Assembly: GCA_022747635.1 (NCBI GenBank)
Contig: JAKTNV010000064.1
Location: forward strand, 1,603,450-1,667,449
DNA: 64,000 nt
Reading direction: 5' to 3'
Source: Hetaerina americana
Taxonomy: Eukaryota; Arthropoda; Insecta; Odonata; Calopterygidae
In this document: one piece after another, positions 45,165-56,254 of the stretch
Position numbering within the stretch: position 1 is the first letter of the stretch
Layout: each line of letters opens with the position of its first letter
The notes under the pieces: generated by a model
Told to the model about the DNA's origin: nothing
The model's database searches: none
The model's input: only the letters and a program-made list of their open reading frames with translations
Translations under genes and position numbers: made by a program

Positions 45165-48100
45165 ACCGCACCCTCCCCAGACTGCAAGCTTGACGTGGTG
45201 GAAGGGCTTGTGCGTTCCGATGACCCCTAGAGCTGTGCTGGCGGTAGTAATAATAATTGCTCCTGGTAGGATCACCCATGCCAGATAGGTCGAAGGTTAG
45301 GAGCCAGACGAAAGGTAGTCCACGCAGCGTCTGTTCCTCAGTGAGGCGGCTGCAATGGCGTCTGACCCCAGTGGGGCGGCCAATAAGTGATGGTGTCACG
45401 TTAAAAATATTATTAAGGAAGGCGACGGGAAACCACTTCAAATATCATTCCCAAGATTTAAATAACGGACAATAGAGAGATTATGAGTCCTGGCAACTAC
45501 GGGGCTCGGCCCAATCGGCCGTGTGTCGTGCCCGGCAGCGGGGGAGGCAAGGCTCCAGCGTTGTAATCCCACGAAACCCTTGCAAGGGAAAAACATCAGC
45601 AGCAGGAATAAAGAGGCATGAGAAGAAGACCAAATTAGTTAGAAGAGGAACGTGGAATATTAGAACAATGAGGAGGACAGGGAAGTTGGAGAATGTTAAG
45701 AAGAGATGGAAAGGGGAAATGTTGATAATTTAGGTCTATGCAAGGTGACATGGAAGGATAGCGGGGATTCCTGGAGTGATAATATACAGCGGCGGGGACG
45801 AGAGCCAACGAGGGGTTGCCATAGTATTAAATGAAGAGGTAGGAAGAAGCGTAGTCAACATAGAGAAGGTAACGGATAGAATACTACTAGTAGAGATAAA
45901 AGCAGAACCGACGAAATTGGTTATTATTCAGGTATACATGCCATCGATCAACCATATGGAGGAAGAGGTCGATAGGATATACGATTCATTACAGGACATT
46001 ATCGCATAATCGCGTGTGTTCCTGCAGCAAAAAAATTGAAAGTGATGGGGAAATGGAATGCGACGATAGGCGAAGGAAGAGATGGTGATGAGGTGGGGGA
46101 CTACGGTCTAGGCACGAGGAATGACCGCGGGGAAAAAGCAGTTGAGTTCTGCAGGAGACAGGGGTTAGTCATCACCAACACTTGGTTTAGACACCAGAAA
46201 AGACGCAGGTATACATGGAAAATGCCAGGTGACTCAGAAAGGTATCAGCTATATTATATCCTGTTTAGACATAGGTTTAGGAACAGTGTGAAAAATTAAC
46301 ACACCTTCCCAGGAGCGGATGACCAGAATTTAGATGTTATGAAATGTAGCGTCCGTTTCAAAAAGATTAGGCAGGGCCGGCGAGTTAGAAAAAGGAATGT
46401 ATAAGCATCATATGGTTTGAAAAGGAAGAAATACAAAGAGGCGGTAGAGGAAATCATGGATGATGGTAAAGAGCTATGTACTATCGAAGAAAAATAGGAA
46501 AGTATGAAGAAATGGTTGTCTAAAGCCGCAAGAGACAATATTGGAACCGTTAACGCTAAAAGGACTAGGAAACCATGGATCACGGATGAGATGATTACAA
46601 AGATGAATGATCGGAGAAAATGGAAGAATGTAAACAGAGAGGCAAAATGAAGAACAAAGAGTTAAACAATAAATTTAGGCGGGCAACAAATTAAGCAAAA
46701 GAAGCATGGTGGAGGACGCAGTGCGAGGGTATGGAAAGACAGCAGAGGAAGGGTGAAATCGGTGCGCTGTACAGCAAAGTTAAATCGTTATGGAGAAGTA
46801 TGAAAGGGAGATCTATAGTAACAGTTAGAGATAAGGCGGGTAAGGTAATAGTTGACGCAGGAAAGATCGAAGAGAGACGGAAGGATTATACAGGGTATAG
46901 TATAGGAGAACTGTATAGTAAAGAGCTTAGACCAACAAAGTTAGACATTGAAAAGGAACATGACGTAGAGGAAGATAGCTTAGGTCCAGGCATACTAGAC
47001 AATGAGATAGAACGGGCATTAAAGGAGATGAAACTAAATATGGCCGCGGGGGTGGATAACATTCCTGCGAAACTATTGAAATGTTTAGGGAAATGTGGGA
47101 GGAAGAGTCTATTCGTAGTATTTATGAGGAAGGAATCTAGCCGGAAGACTTTGTCAGGTCAGTTTTAGTTCCTATTCCGAGAAAGATAAAGGCTACATCA
47201 TATGAGGACTACAGGACGATAAGTTTCATATCCCACGCAGCTAAAGTTGTTCTCAGGATCATAAACAAAAGGATAGAGAGTAGGGCAAAAGATTACTTAG
47301 GGGATGATCAGTTTGGGTTTAGGAAGAGGAGAGGTCCGCGTGTTGCCATTGCAGTAATGAGATTATTAATCGAGAGGAATATAGACCACAACCAGGAGGT
47401 ATTTGCCTGTTTCGTAAATTTCGAAAAGCGTTTTATACAGTGAATTGGGAAAAACTAACGAATATTCTGCAGAAAATAGGAATAGATTGGAGGGAAAGGA
47501 CGCTAATCCGCAACCTGTACATGTCTCAGACTTTCAGGTGCGCGTGGGAAACGGGGAGTCCGGTTGGGCAGTGTTAGGAAGAGGTGTAAGGCAGGGTTGC
47601 CCATTATCACCGTTGCTGTTCAACCTGTATACAGAGGTAATGATCAAAAAGGCATGGGAAGAACTGGAGGTAGGAATGAAAGTGGGCGGGGAATAGGTAA
47701 AATCAGTTAGGTTTGCTGATGACCAAGCATTAGTTCGTCGGTCAGCCAAGGGGTTGCAAGCATTGCTGAGTGAATTGGAAATTCAGTGTGACAGGTATGG
47801 GATGAGAATCAATATTAATAAATCAAAGGTTATGAGATTTTCCAGAAAGAAAAAGGCTAAGCTAAACATTAAAATAGGCGAGCAAAAACTAGAGCAGGTA
47901 GAAGAGTTAACGTATCTCGGTAGTGTTTTGGACCAACACGGTCAAAGTAGTAGGGACGTAAGGAGAAGAATTGCGTTAGGCAAAGAGGCTTTCATAAGGA
48001 GGAGGGAGTTGATGACAGGGACGTCGAGTAAGGATGTTAAGAAAAGACTCGTAAAAACTTTGATATGGAGCGTGGGGAAAAGTGGTAATTGAAGCAGGAG

Positions 48101-48512
48101 GATAGACGTAGATTGGAGGCTTTTGAAATGTGGGTCTGGAGAATAATGGAGAAGGTGAAATGGACAGAGCAGGAAACAAATGAGGAAGTACTTGGTATGG
48201 TGGGCGAAGTTAGGGGTTTGTTGGGAGCAATCCTATGGAGGTAGGAAAAGTGGATGAAGGGTGTATTGACCAGCAGCGGGATATTGAAGACTGTGATTGA
48301 TGGGAGAATGTTTGGCAAACGAGGAAAGGGAAGGAACAGGATAGGGATTTTAGACGGGATGAAGGGAGGAAGAAAGTACTCAGAGATGAAGAGGGACTTG
48401 ATGTAGATTGGGATGTTGTGTTTTGCTGGGTGTCACAAATTGTTGAATTAGTAATTTTGTTCATCCGAAGACCTACCTTAAGCGGTAGATTACCTAATAG
48501 TAAAAATAAAAA
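45165..48512 (+). mobile_element. RTE-type LINE, near full length, decayed
   Basis: A 5' leader (45165-45610) is shared with the copy at 62922, including the CCTAGAG, GATGGTGTCACG and CAATCGGCCGTGTGTCG segments. The single ORF follows in pieces. Endonuclease: GTWNIRTMRRTGKLENVKKR, VIIQVYMPS, VMGKWNATIGEGRDG, RYTWKMPGD. Reverse transcriptase: AAGVDNIPAKLLKCLG, DDQFGFRKRRG, VRQGCPLSPLLFNLY, a FADDQAL segment. Then DQHGQSSRDVRRRIALGKEA. Frameshifts and stops are many. In GKWNA the catalytic Asp of GDWNA (kept at ~63810) is replaced by Lys. The 3' end (ACCTACCTTAAGCGGTAGAT) matches 60276-60330. Confidence 0.8.
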
Positions 48513-49635
48513 CATTGGTTTTTACGATCTTTTCGTCAAATTCCTGGTGAAGTTTATGGTTCACCAAAGACGGGCGGCCAATTCCGTCAGCATCTTAGAC
48601 AATTGTGTTCACTCTCAAACGAACGCCAGCACTGACGCACTCAACTGTTGTCACTCATAACATTTTGTCCGTACAGAGCACAAATTTTCCGATGAATGTC
48701 AGCAGCTTTGAAGGGTATTGCCAGTTCAAACCTCTTATCACAAAACGGATTTTAGATTTGGCGGGATTTCCAATTGTATTGTTCATTTTGACTCGCTACT
48801 CTAAAAAAACGACAAGTGGCACCGCCTCCAGAACACTGCAGATCGAGGAGTACTGCCTTAGTGTGTGTTGGTGTGTCAATACAGCAAAACTTTGGTTCCT
48901 CCCACTACTTCGTTCGCTACACGTAAACGTAAGTTACCTTCTGGACACTCCTCGTATATATTGGGAAAACATGTCTACTGGTTATTGGAGAGAAAATAAA
49001 AATGAACCCTGGGAAAAAGATTTGGAGAAAAGGGGTTTGACTCGAGAAAAAAACTGGGTACAAGAAATGCGAATTATGTAGTTGGATATACGGAGGAAAG
49101 GATTGTTGAAAGAAAAGATGTACGATTTAAATATTGAGCGATGTTCAATGAATGCGTGGCGTGATATCGTGTGTGATGCTAAGGACGACGGGAGGCGACT
49201 GCAGAGGAATGAGGCACACAAGGGGGAGTGATCTGCGTTTGTAAGCAGCGATGGGAAGCGGAGTGTTTGGAAGGGGAAATGGAATGGAGCGGGCAGCTGT
49301 TGCTTGGAAAAATCTACGCTGGGGTGAAGGGGAAGGATGAAATGCATCATATTTGCAGAATAGTGTAATAACACTGGACACATTCGCGAGAGTTGAAAGG
49401 GAAATTAATATAGTATATGGAGGTGATACCCGGAGAAATAGAGGTTGAATATAGACTAGTGGTTAACCCTTTGCACCCGTGTGCTTTTTTTCCCGATTGC
49501 CTTAGTCTCTTCGGGATTCAATTTTTTAAATACCCCAAATTTACTAAGCGTGGCACTTGAATGAAAAACTGGAGTTTCTTTTCATACAAACTTATTTATT
49601 TGGATTTTTTGACATAATTATTGATGAAGTGTAAT
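48513..49635. other. No recognisable gene
   Basis: Mixed sequence between the RTE-type element and the piggyBac relic. An open frame at 48605-49081 has no motif I recognise. Part may be piggyBac 3' flank; no terminal repeat was identified. Confidence 0.35.
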
Positions 49636-50486
49636 TTAAACTCCATTATTTTTCATGGCATGATATTTTTGGAAGCATTCACCAACATGAAGACCTGGTT
49701 TACATTCACATGTCTCACAGATCTATACCGTCTCTCTCCCTCCACCTTTGATTTTTCGGTAATAGCAAACCTCACAATCTTCATGTTTTCTCTCAGGGTG
49801 AGGTGTGATTATATGGAGTTTTCCATCTAAACGTTGTTCTATGTTTATGGATGGTAATCTAACCCTGGAAGTTTGTGTGCCATCTCGGATTTCTCCAACG
49901 AGATCGTGTATTAGTTTCCTAACAAATTTCACATGCGAGATCGGTTTTTCATTTTTTCTTTGTTGGCATTCTTTATACAATAGATATGAATTAACAACAC
50001 TGACCTCAAGCCCCGGGAAGAACAATTTACGCCGCCATTTTAGAGTATCCCTCATGAAACAATACATGCTTATGTAATGATCCGCTACATCAACTCCCCC
50101 CATAAACTTGGTATTGTTTGTCACAACCTTAGGTTTGAAAACCATTTCATTCCCACCGCCACGAACCCTCCCTTCCACGGACTCAGTCTCTGCAGTGTCC
50201 CACGTACTGGGCATTGTGACCATCCTCTTGTCCTTCCATGCAAGGGGCATTAAATTTTCATCCTTGCAAGCCACTCTCTCTCCTTTCTTTAGCTTTGGAT
50301 GTTTGATCACAGCTGGATTATCTTTCCTATTGGGCATTATTGTCCCTGTCAAGTTTGCTTTTTCCTTTAGCAATTCCATTGCAAGAGTGACACTAGTGTA
50401 ATACCTGTCAGTGAAGAAATGATGGCCTTGAGAAACAGATGCTGAGTTCTTCAATCTTTCATGCAGTTCTAAACCATTCAAGAAGT
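49636..50486 (-). pseudogene. piggyBac transposase, C-terminal part, nonsense mutation
   Basis: Minus-strand reading gives the DDE_Tnp_1_7-type core: SQGHHFFTDRYYTSV (second acidic region), LTGTIMPNRK, VFKPKVVTNNTKFMGGVDVADHY (third Asp region), and WRRKLFFPGLEVSVVNSYLL. It ends with a Cys-rich tail HEDCEVCYYRKIKGGG. A TAG at 49723-49725 cuts the tail, and the frame continues as ICETCECKPGLHVGECFQ to a stop at 49636. The Cys-rich domain is thus split. The N-terminal part is at 52060-52449, and the first catalytic Asp region is missing. The open frame appears to start at 50550, but those residues are Penelope-like sequence. Confidence 0.85.
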
Positions 50487-50527
50487 TCTCTCGGGTTTCC
50501 CACCGGGTCAGGTTGCAGTACACCGAC

Positions 50528-50559
50528 GTTTCGAAGGCTGACTCTGCCATCGTCTTCAG
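50528..50559 (-). ncRNA. Hammerhead-like motif at the Penelope-like 3' end
   Basis: Minus strand: CTGAAGA (50559-50553), a stem with GGC/GCC and flanking CGA/TTCG, then GAAAC (50532-50528) and GTC. It fits CUGANGA - stem II - GAAA. A stem III of one pair at most would form, so activity is uncertain. Confidence 0.45.
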
Positions 50560-50723
50560 GGTGAAGTATTGAGCATTTTTCAGTTTTTAAGATTTTAATT
50601 TGTCAAAAAGTTATTGTACAATATATTTACATGAGACAGGAAAAGTTTGGAATTGACAAACACCCGTTATAGGCCGAAGCCTCTGCATGAAAAAGGCCTG
50701 GTATTTATACACTCCTCCGGGGC

Positions 50724-51191
50724 TCAGGTGTGCCCTGATTGGCCGGAAGCGTTAGTGTGCTCCGCTACGGCCAATCGGGTGCGTTCCCGTGCATTCTTTA
50801 TTTTCTTTAGCACTGGCTTCCAAGTGTTACTGATTTGGATGCCGTTGTCTCTGTTGGAAGTATTGGTGTCTAGTCTGATTTCAACGGCTTCTTTCACCAC
50901 GCGATCCCAATAGCCGTTGGCGTGGCATAGCCTCTTCGTGCCGGTAAAGTTAATTCTGTGGTCGTTATTGGGGCAATGTTGGGGGACCGCAGATTTCGCT
51001 GGGTATAATAATCTGATGCACCTCTCGTGTTCCTTCAGGCGTGTTTCTATGGTGCGGCCGGTCTCCCCAATGTATGCTTGGCCGCACTCGCAAGGAATCC
51101 AGTACACTCCTGAGGTCTTCAATCCCCGTTTGTCTTTCGCTGTGTCAAGGACTGATTGCAGCTTCCTTATTGGTTTGTGGATCGTTTCCAC
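50724..51191 (-). pseudogene. GIY-YIG endonuclease domain of the Penelope-like element
   Basis: The frame reads RGLKTSGVYWIPCECGQAYI, then GETGRTIETRLKEHERCIRL and HCPNNDHRINFTGTKRL. This has the GVYxxxC, AYIGxTxR and EH signatures of the Penelope-specific GIY-YIG domain with its CxC zinc-binding insert. It ends in a normal-looking stop at 50724. In intact elements it is fused to the RT; here a frameshift separates them near 51250. The domain itself is unbroken. Confidence 0.85.
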
Positions 51192-51202
51192 CTTGTATTT
51201 CC

Positions 51203-52042
51203 TTAATATCCTAGAGATTTTATTGGAAATCGTAGAGACAAACGGATGCAGGCTCTCGCAACAGGTTTTTCTGCCTCTTCTCTCCGACCTTCAGGATTCG
51301 TGAAGGCCCTTTTAAGGGCCATGTTGATTTCCCGGGTCCCATACTCATTCTGCTGGAACGTCTTCCTTAGGTGATGTATTTCCGCCTCCAGGTGCTCTTG
51401 GTCCGAAACTGAAGTGGCTCGGTGCACGAGTGTGGAGATTACTCCTCTCTTTTGTGCGGGATGATGATGACTTCTCCCGTTCATGTATAGGTCGGTGTGG
51501 GTCGGTTTTCGATAGACTTGATGGCCTAAGCTGCCGTCTCTTTTCCTCTCGATCAGAATATCGAGGAAGGGCAGGCGTTTATTCTTTTCAGTCTCCATGG
51601 TGAGCTGGATGTTCGGGTGGACACTATTCATATGGACGAGGAATTCGGTGAGTGCTTCCGGTCCGTGTGGCCACACGATGAAGGTGTCATCCACATATCT
51701 GAAGAAGTATTTTGGCCTTAAGGGTGCTGTTCCAAGTGCTCTCTCTTCGAAGTCCTCCATGTAGAAGTTCGCAATGGCCGGTGACAATGGAGAACCCATG
51801 GGGACTCCTTCCACCTGCTCGTAGAATTTGCCAATGTAGAGGAAATATGTCGAGGTGAGGACGTGGCGGAAGAGATCGACGGTCTTCTCATCGAACCGCG
51901 CTTGGAGAAGTAGCAAAGTGTCTTTGATCGGCACCTTAGTGAATAGCGATATGACGTCAAAGCTCGCTAAAATGTCTCGGTTGTCCAAGCGAATATTCCG
52001 TAGGGTTTTGACAAATTCTGCAGAGGAGGAGGTCCTACACAT
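51203..52042 (-). pseudogene. Penelope-type reverse transcriptase, truncated and frameshifted
   Basis: The frame begins SSSAEFVKTLRNIRLDNRDI, then LASFDVISLFTKVPI (motif A Asp), QVEGVPMGSPLSPAIANFYM (motif B), YFFRYVDDTFIVW (catalytic YVDD at 51697-51686, residues 116-119), and FLDILIERKRDGSLGHQVYR. After EKPVARACI the frame shifts near 51250 and stops at 51203, whereas the family would continue into the linker and GIY-YIG domain. The N-terminal fingers are missing. Confidence 0.87.
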
Positions 52043-52059
52043 AAATGACCAGTGGAGAA

Positions 52060-52449
52060 GGGGATTCTGCTAAGCTCATGGTCATTCACAGATATAGCAT
52101 TCCACTTTTCTTTTTCTGGTTTTCCACTATAAACACTACTTTCACTGGGCCTTATGCCCGAATGCACAATGCTATCACTTATAATTTCATCACTATCACT
52201 TTAATAAACAATTGTGCGTCTTCGTTTTATCGGTATGAATTCAACAATACTGTCACTGTCAGTACATTCACCCTGATCTTTGGACGTTTTCCTTTCCATA
52301 GCTCCACTTGGACGAGCGACTGGTTCATCATCTCCGAACGCATTCTCAGATAACTCACTTTTGTCACTATTATATTTGTCAATAAATTCATCAGTTACGA
52401 TGTAAAATTCTTCGTCGCTGCTTTCTAATTATTTGGAATACTTATCCAT
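52060..52449 (-). pseudogene. piggyBac transposase acidic N-terminus
   Basis: From the ATG at 52449 the frame is MDKYSK, then TAA, then LESSDEEFYIVTDEFIDKYN, an acidic region and DSDSIVEFIPIKRRRTIVY to a stop. An acidic N-terminus before the DDE core is typical of piggyBac transposases. Orientation and position match the C-terminal part at 49636-50486, so the two are one gene split by the Penelope-like element. The early stop shows further decay. Confidence 0.6.
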
Positions 52450-54556
52450 CGTGAGGAGGTGAAAATCGTTCAGAATGAGCAACTACTAGCTGGCAAACCA
52501 TTCGTCCAATTAAGGGAAAGCATCTGTTGTAAGAGCACCCTGTATCATCAGGGAAAACACCTGCGTTATGCTTCTAGAAACGTAAGCAAACCTCGGAGAC
52601 TAAGACAAGGAAAGTTCTTTACCACAGGAGGATGATGCAACCTGAAAAAAGCACGACAAAGGAAAGGTGCTAGGGTTCAAGTTACTATGAATCAATGACT
52701 CATGTCTTGGTGGACACTCCTCCAACAATGATGATGCAATCTCCAAAAAGCATGACTCCAGGAAAAGGCCCAAGGTTCGTGTTTTACTATGAATATAATA
52801 GATAATATCTTTGACCGTCCTACTCAAGATTCCTGACTATTCAATAGATAGGAAAAGAGCAGGCAGAATGTTTGATGAGACAGCGGACACTAGGAAGAAA
52901 AGGAAACGAAGGAGTCCAAACTAGAAAGCAATGAACCACGGAACAGCTGACCGAAGTAACTTTACATTCTGGCGATCTTTTTTAAGAAACCGATAATCTC
53001 TCAAAGGCATTGCTTAACATTTAGCTGACTTCCAAGTAATGAAGGGCAAACAATGCAAATGAAAAGAACTTACAACACAGTAAATAGACAACAAAAAACA
53101 TCTGCGTAGGTGGTGGCATCCTTTGGAGATGGCATTTGTGTCGACAATGACATAATGGGTCGATACTATTCATTTATAAAACAAGCCATGCTTTTAATTA
53201 AGCTTTACTTTACTTGTACTTTCATGTAGATGATTACAAGAAAAGTAATTAGAAAAATAGACAAAAATCCCAATTCCCCTCGTGGTGCAACTCCGTGTCG
53301 AGTGTGGCTCGCAATATGATATGCTGCCGTTGCTAACCGTGTCGAGTCACACTCGACATCCGAGTGCAACAGGAGTTAAAACTTAATAAAATTGTAATGA
53401 CGGAAGACATGTTCGGGAAAGAAATCCCGTCACAGTTAAAATGATACCAATGGCTAGATATTAATATACGACCAAGACTGAAAAAGTAAAACGATGAAAA
53501 GAGAGTTACCACGGCGAAAAATAAGAAAAAGACAAGGATATTGACTCGTAATACGGAAGTTCTGGAATGAGAAACAGAAGGATGTCCTAGCGCTTCGCTT
53601 CGTTCGGTGAGTTTCTCAACGAAGTGCTCATCCATGTTTCTCGCAGAAGTTTCTCCCGTGAAACGCAGGCGTTACTGAACAGGAGCTGAAGGAGAGAGGT
53701 GATAGGTGCGGATTTGGCGAAGAAAAGTAAACATAGGAGGACGGCTGAAGTAGAAACGACTATCGATCACAATGGAGCACTGCGTACAGAAAAGTGGAGC
53801 AGGCGCTAAATGAGGAGTGGGGGGGAGGGGAGGAAAGGGGGTGGGATCCCATGGCGACAAGTGACGAGGAGGCGATAATTAAGCCAACCACGGACGACCA
53901 ACGAACGCTCTTCCTCCTTTGAAATGAGATGATATGCGTCGTGTGTTCTTTCGTTAATTTATTCAGTGATAAATGCTGAAAAATGTCATCACGACGTGAA
54001 ATAGCAAGAGTTACCCACATAATTCAGCCAGTCACACCTATGTGTGTACTTTATTGAAAAAGAAAGAAGAATGGCATTGCTCTCGCAGAAATAGAAGGAA
54101 ATCTTTCATCTATCTTGGCTAATGTGTCGTAAAAATTATTAACGCCGCGGGATCCCTTAGGCCGTTCCTCATATTTTTAAATAGGATTTTCTCTCCATGT
54201 CATAGTTTCTGATGGAAAAGAATCGATTAATATATGAACAAGAATGACGGCATATGTTAATCCACTGAATCGCTAAAGAGTCTAAAAAGCAATCCTCGGG
54301 ATTCAAATTGAAGTGTCGTTTCCGGTGATGACGTCGATTGCGGTCACAGCAGAGTGAAAAAAATGGCGAGGGTTGGGGCGTGCAAAACTGAGAGTTCTCC
54401 TTTATTCTTGTGGCTGGAGGCTGGATAGGAGAAGTGGAGAGAGGGAGAAGGGGGGGAGAGTGGAAGGGGGTGTTACGTGAAAAAAAAACGAACGAGAGTC
54501 CTTTTTCTTCGTCGATGCCATAAGAAAAGCACAATCAGGACGAGAAATGTAAATGG
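52450..54556. other. No recognisable gene
   Basis: 52450-52600 may be the piggyBac 5' flank. 52600-54400 shows no motif, repeat or RNA gene that I can support. 54410-54556 is purine-rich and leads into the promoter candidate. Confidence 0.35.
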
Positions 54557-54758
54557 GAGGGCGGGGAGCGGAGTGTATATAAGGTGCGATATCGGAATAT
54601 TCCGCCCCTGCCCCCGCACTCGACGCGGCGTGAGGGAGCGGGGTGGAAGGGCGAAGCGGGGCGGAGGGGGCGCAGGGCCGGGTGCCGCTAATGCGAGGCA
54701 GAGCGAGCGGTCGGGGGCTGCGACATCTGGGGGAGGGGGAGTGAGGTCGCAGGTAAGT
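54557..54758 (+). promoter_or_regulatory. Candidate TATA promoter with first-exon splice donor
   Basis: A GC box (GGGCGGGG at 54559-54566) is followed by TATATAAG at 54576-54583. A start site would fall near 54605. CAG|GTAAGT, a consensus splice donor, lies at 54750-54758. This would give a short GC-rich non-coding first exon. No downstream exon can be assigned; LINE and mariner insertions follow. It could be the promoter of an unseen host transcript. Confidence 0.35.
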
Positions 54759-55061
54759 AGACGAGGCCCGAGAGTGTCTCCATGGAAACACTCCCGACGA
54801 TAATTGCAGCGCCGGCGCCCCCTACCTTCGTCCCCGTCGGCGAGACGCCCCCCTCCCCCCCGCCCCGCGCTTTCATTCCCGCCCTCCGCTCGGAAACTCC
54901 GAGGAAGGTGTGCTCCGGGGCCGCCGACGACGCTGCCGGAAGAGAGGAGGGGGCCAAGCGAAGGGGCAAAGGAAGCACCGACACCAACACACGACGGAAA
55001 ATAAGGGTGAAACGCCAGGGTGAGGAACGCACCTACGTACGCACTAGAGTCGATGAAGTGA

Positions 55062-55212
55062 GGGAGACGTATTACGGGCGGAGGGATCACGAATATAAGA
55101 TTAGAGAGATAGACTGCAAGACTGACAGGTTTAAATTGTCAGTTTTTCCAAGAACAATTAGAGACCAGAATGCTCGTAATCGAAATCCCCCAGGAGTCAG
55201 TTCGACACAATA
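55062..55212 (+). pseudogene. CR1-type LINE ORF2 C-terminal relic
   Basis: The frame reads TYYGRRDHEYKIREIDCKTD, then FKLSVFPRTIRDQNARN, to a stop at 55211. It matches the C-terminus of LINE-A ORF2 (DHAYKIREIDARTSRLKDSF) and the older relic at 37720. Only the last ~45 residues remain. The upstream sequence is unrelated GC-rich DNA. Confidence 0.75.
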
Positions 55213-55254
55213 AGTATTAACTTGCAAGGTAGGGACAGCGCATGGTTATATATA

Positions 55255-56007
55255 CGAGGGTCATCCGGAAAGTAGTACCCGTTCGTGAAATAAAGACACA
55301 AAAGTAAATATTAACAAACATAAAAAATTTTATTTGAAAGAGGATACTTTAAACTACTTCTCAACATAATCTCCAAGCAAATTAAGGCATTTGTCATAAC
55401 GTGTGACAAGTTTCTGTATTCCTGCTGCATAGTCCTTCGCCGCCAGCTCATTGAGATACGCGAGGGACCCATCTTGCACAAATTTTTGCATAATGCAGAT
55501 GGTGTTTAACAATTTCATGAACAATTGTTCGAGAAACATTGGGAAAATGCTCACAGATGTCATCAATTGTGACGCGCCGATCGTTCCTCACGAATTCGTC
55601 AACTGAGCTCACCAGTTGGTCTGTAATGACAGACGGTCTCTCCGAACGCTCATCGTCGTGTGTGTTCCCCCTCCCCATGTTGAAGTTGCGACACCACCGC
55701 CGAACAGACGACTCGTCCATTACATTGTCTCCATACACCTCCTTTAATTGGCGATGAATATCACATGGGCGAACGTTTCTTGCATTGAGGAATTTAATCA
55801 CTGCCCTCACTTCACAACTGGCGGCGTTCTCAATTTTTTTAAACATTGTAAACAATCACAGAAACAACACAGGCAATGCTAGCGTCACGCAACTTGGCTC
55901 AGAGAAGGCAGACAAGCCACTGAAGCTATCTGACCTCGTCCAGCGGCTACTCGCGTCGTCAGCACTTCATGCGGCACGAACGGGTACTACTTTCCGGATG
56001 ACCCTCG
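55255..56007 (-). mobile_element. Deleted mariner, copy 2 (753 bp)
   Basis: Identical in length to 18153-18905, with one base difference seen. The terminal repeats are complete and the TA target duplication is intact: TATA before 55255, TACG after 56007. The same central deletion is present, so the deleted form itself was mobilised. Confidence 0.92.
55354..55855 (-). pseudogene. Mariner transposase with deleted catalytic core, copy 2
   Basis: The translation is the same as at 18252-18753: a 135-residue frame from 55855 holding both helix-turn-helix motifs of the DNA-binding half, then the C-terminal YDKCLNLLGDYVEK piece in another frame. No catalytic residues remain. No further mutations have accumulated in either frame. 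Confidence 0.87.
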
Positions 56008-56008
56008 T

Positions 56009-56028
56009 ACGTACATATATATATACAT

Positions 56029-56122
<94 letters not shown>

Positions 56123-56140
56123 TTATTTATTTTTTGCAGG
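56009..56140. repeat. (TA)n microsatellite
   Basis: ACATATA units pass into a pure TA run, ending TTTATTTATTTA. It adjoins the mariner end. Confidence 0.95.
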
Positions 56141-56163
56141 CTCCTCCCACCTTCCCCACATCT

Positions 56164-56254
56164 ATTTGAAAAACTCTTACCCATTCCTCCTGGTGCTGCA
56201 CCCCCTACCCGACACCTTTTTGGTAACTCGCAGAGTATTAATGTAGATGTAGAT
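56164..56254 (+). repeat. GATGTA-tailed repeat, family C
   Basis: GGTGCTGCACCCCCTACCCG, then ACACCTTTTTGGTAACTCGC and AGAGTATTAATGTAGATGTA. The 3' end is very like that of LINE-A (GTATTATGTAGATGTAGATG) while the body is different. Confidence 0.5.

Larger units (their letters stand above)
50487..52045 (-). mobile_element. Penelope-like element, 5' truncated, inside piggyBac
   Basis: Element order on the minus strand is reverse transcriptase (52042-51203), GIY-YIG endonuclease (51191-50724), a TATAAATA box (50709-50702), a CTGAAGA...GAAAC motif (50559-50528), and the end GGTGGGAAACCCGAGAG near 50487. Both sides are piggyBac coding sequence in the same orientation, so the element inserted into it with loss of the piggyBac middle. 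The 5' truncation lies near 52045. Confidence 0.8.

Noticed and set aside
50487..50550. Met at 50550 as start of the piggyBac protein
   Set aside because: The first ~20 residues are encoded by the Penelope-like 3' end (including the GAAACGTC motif), so the start is an insertion artefact.
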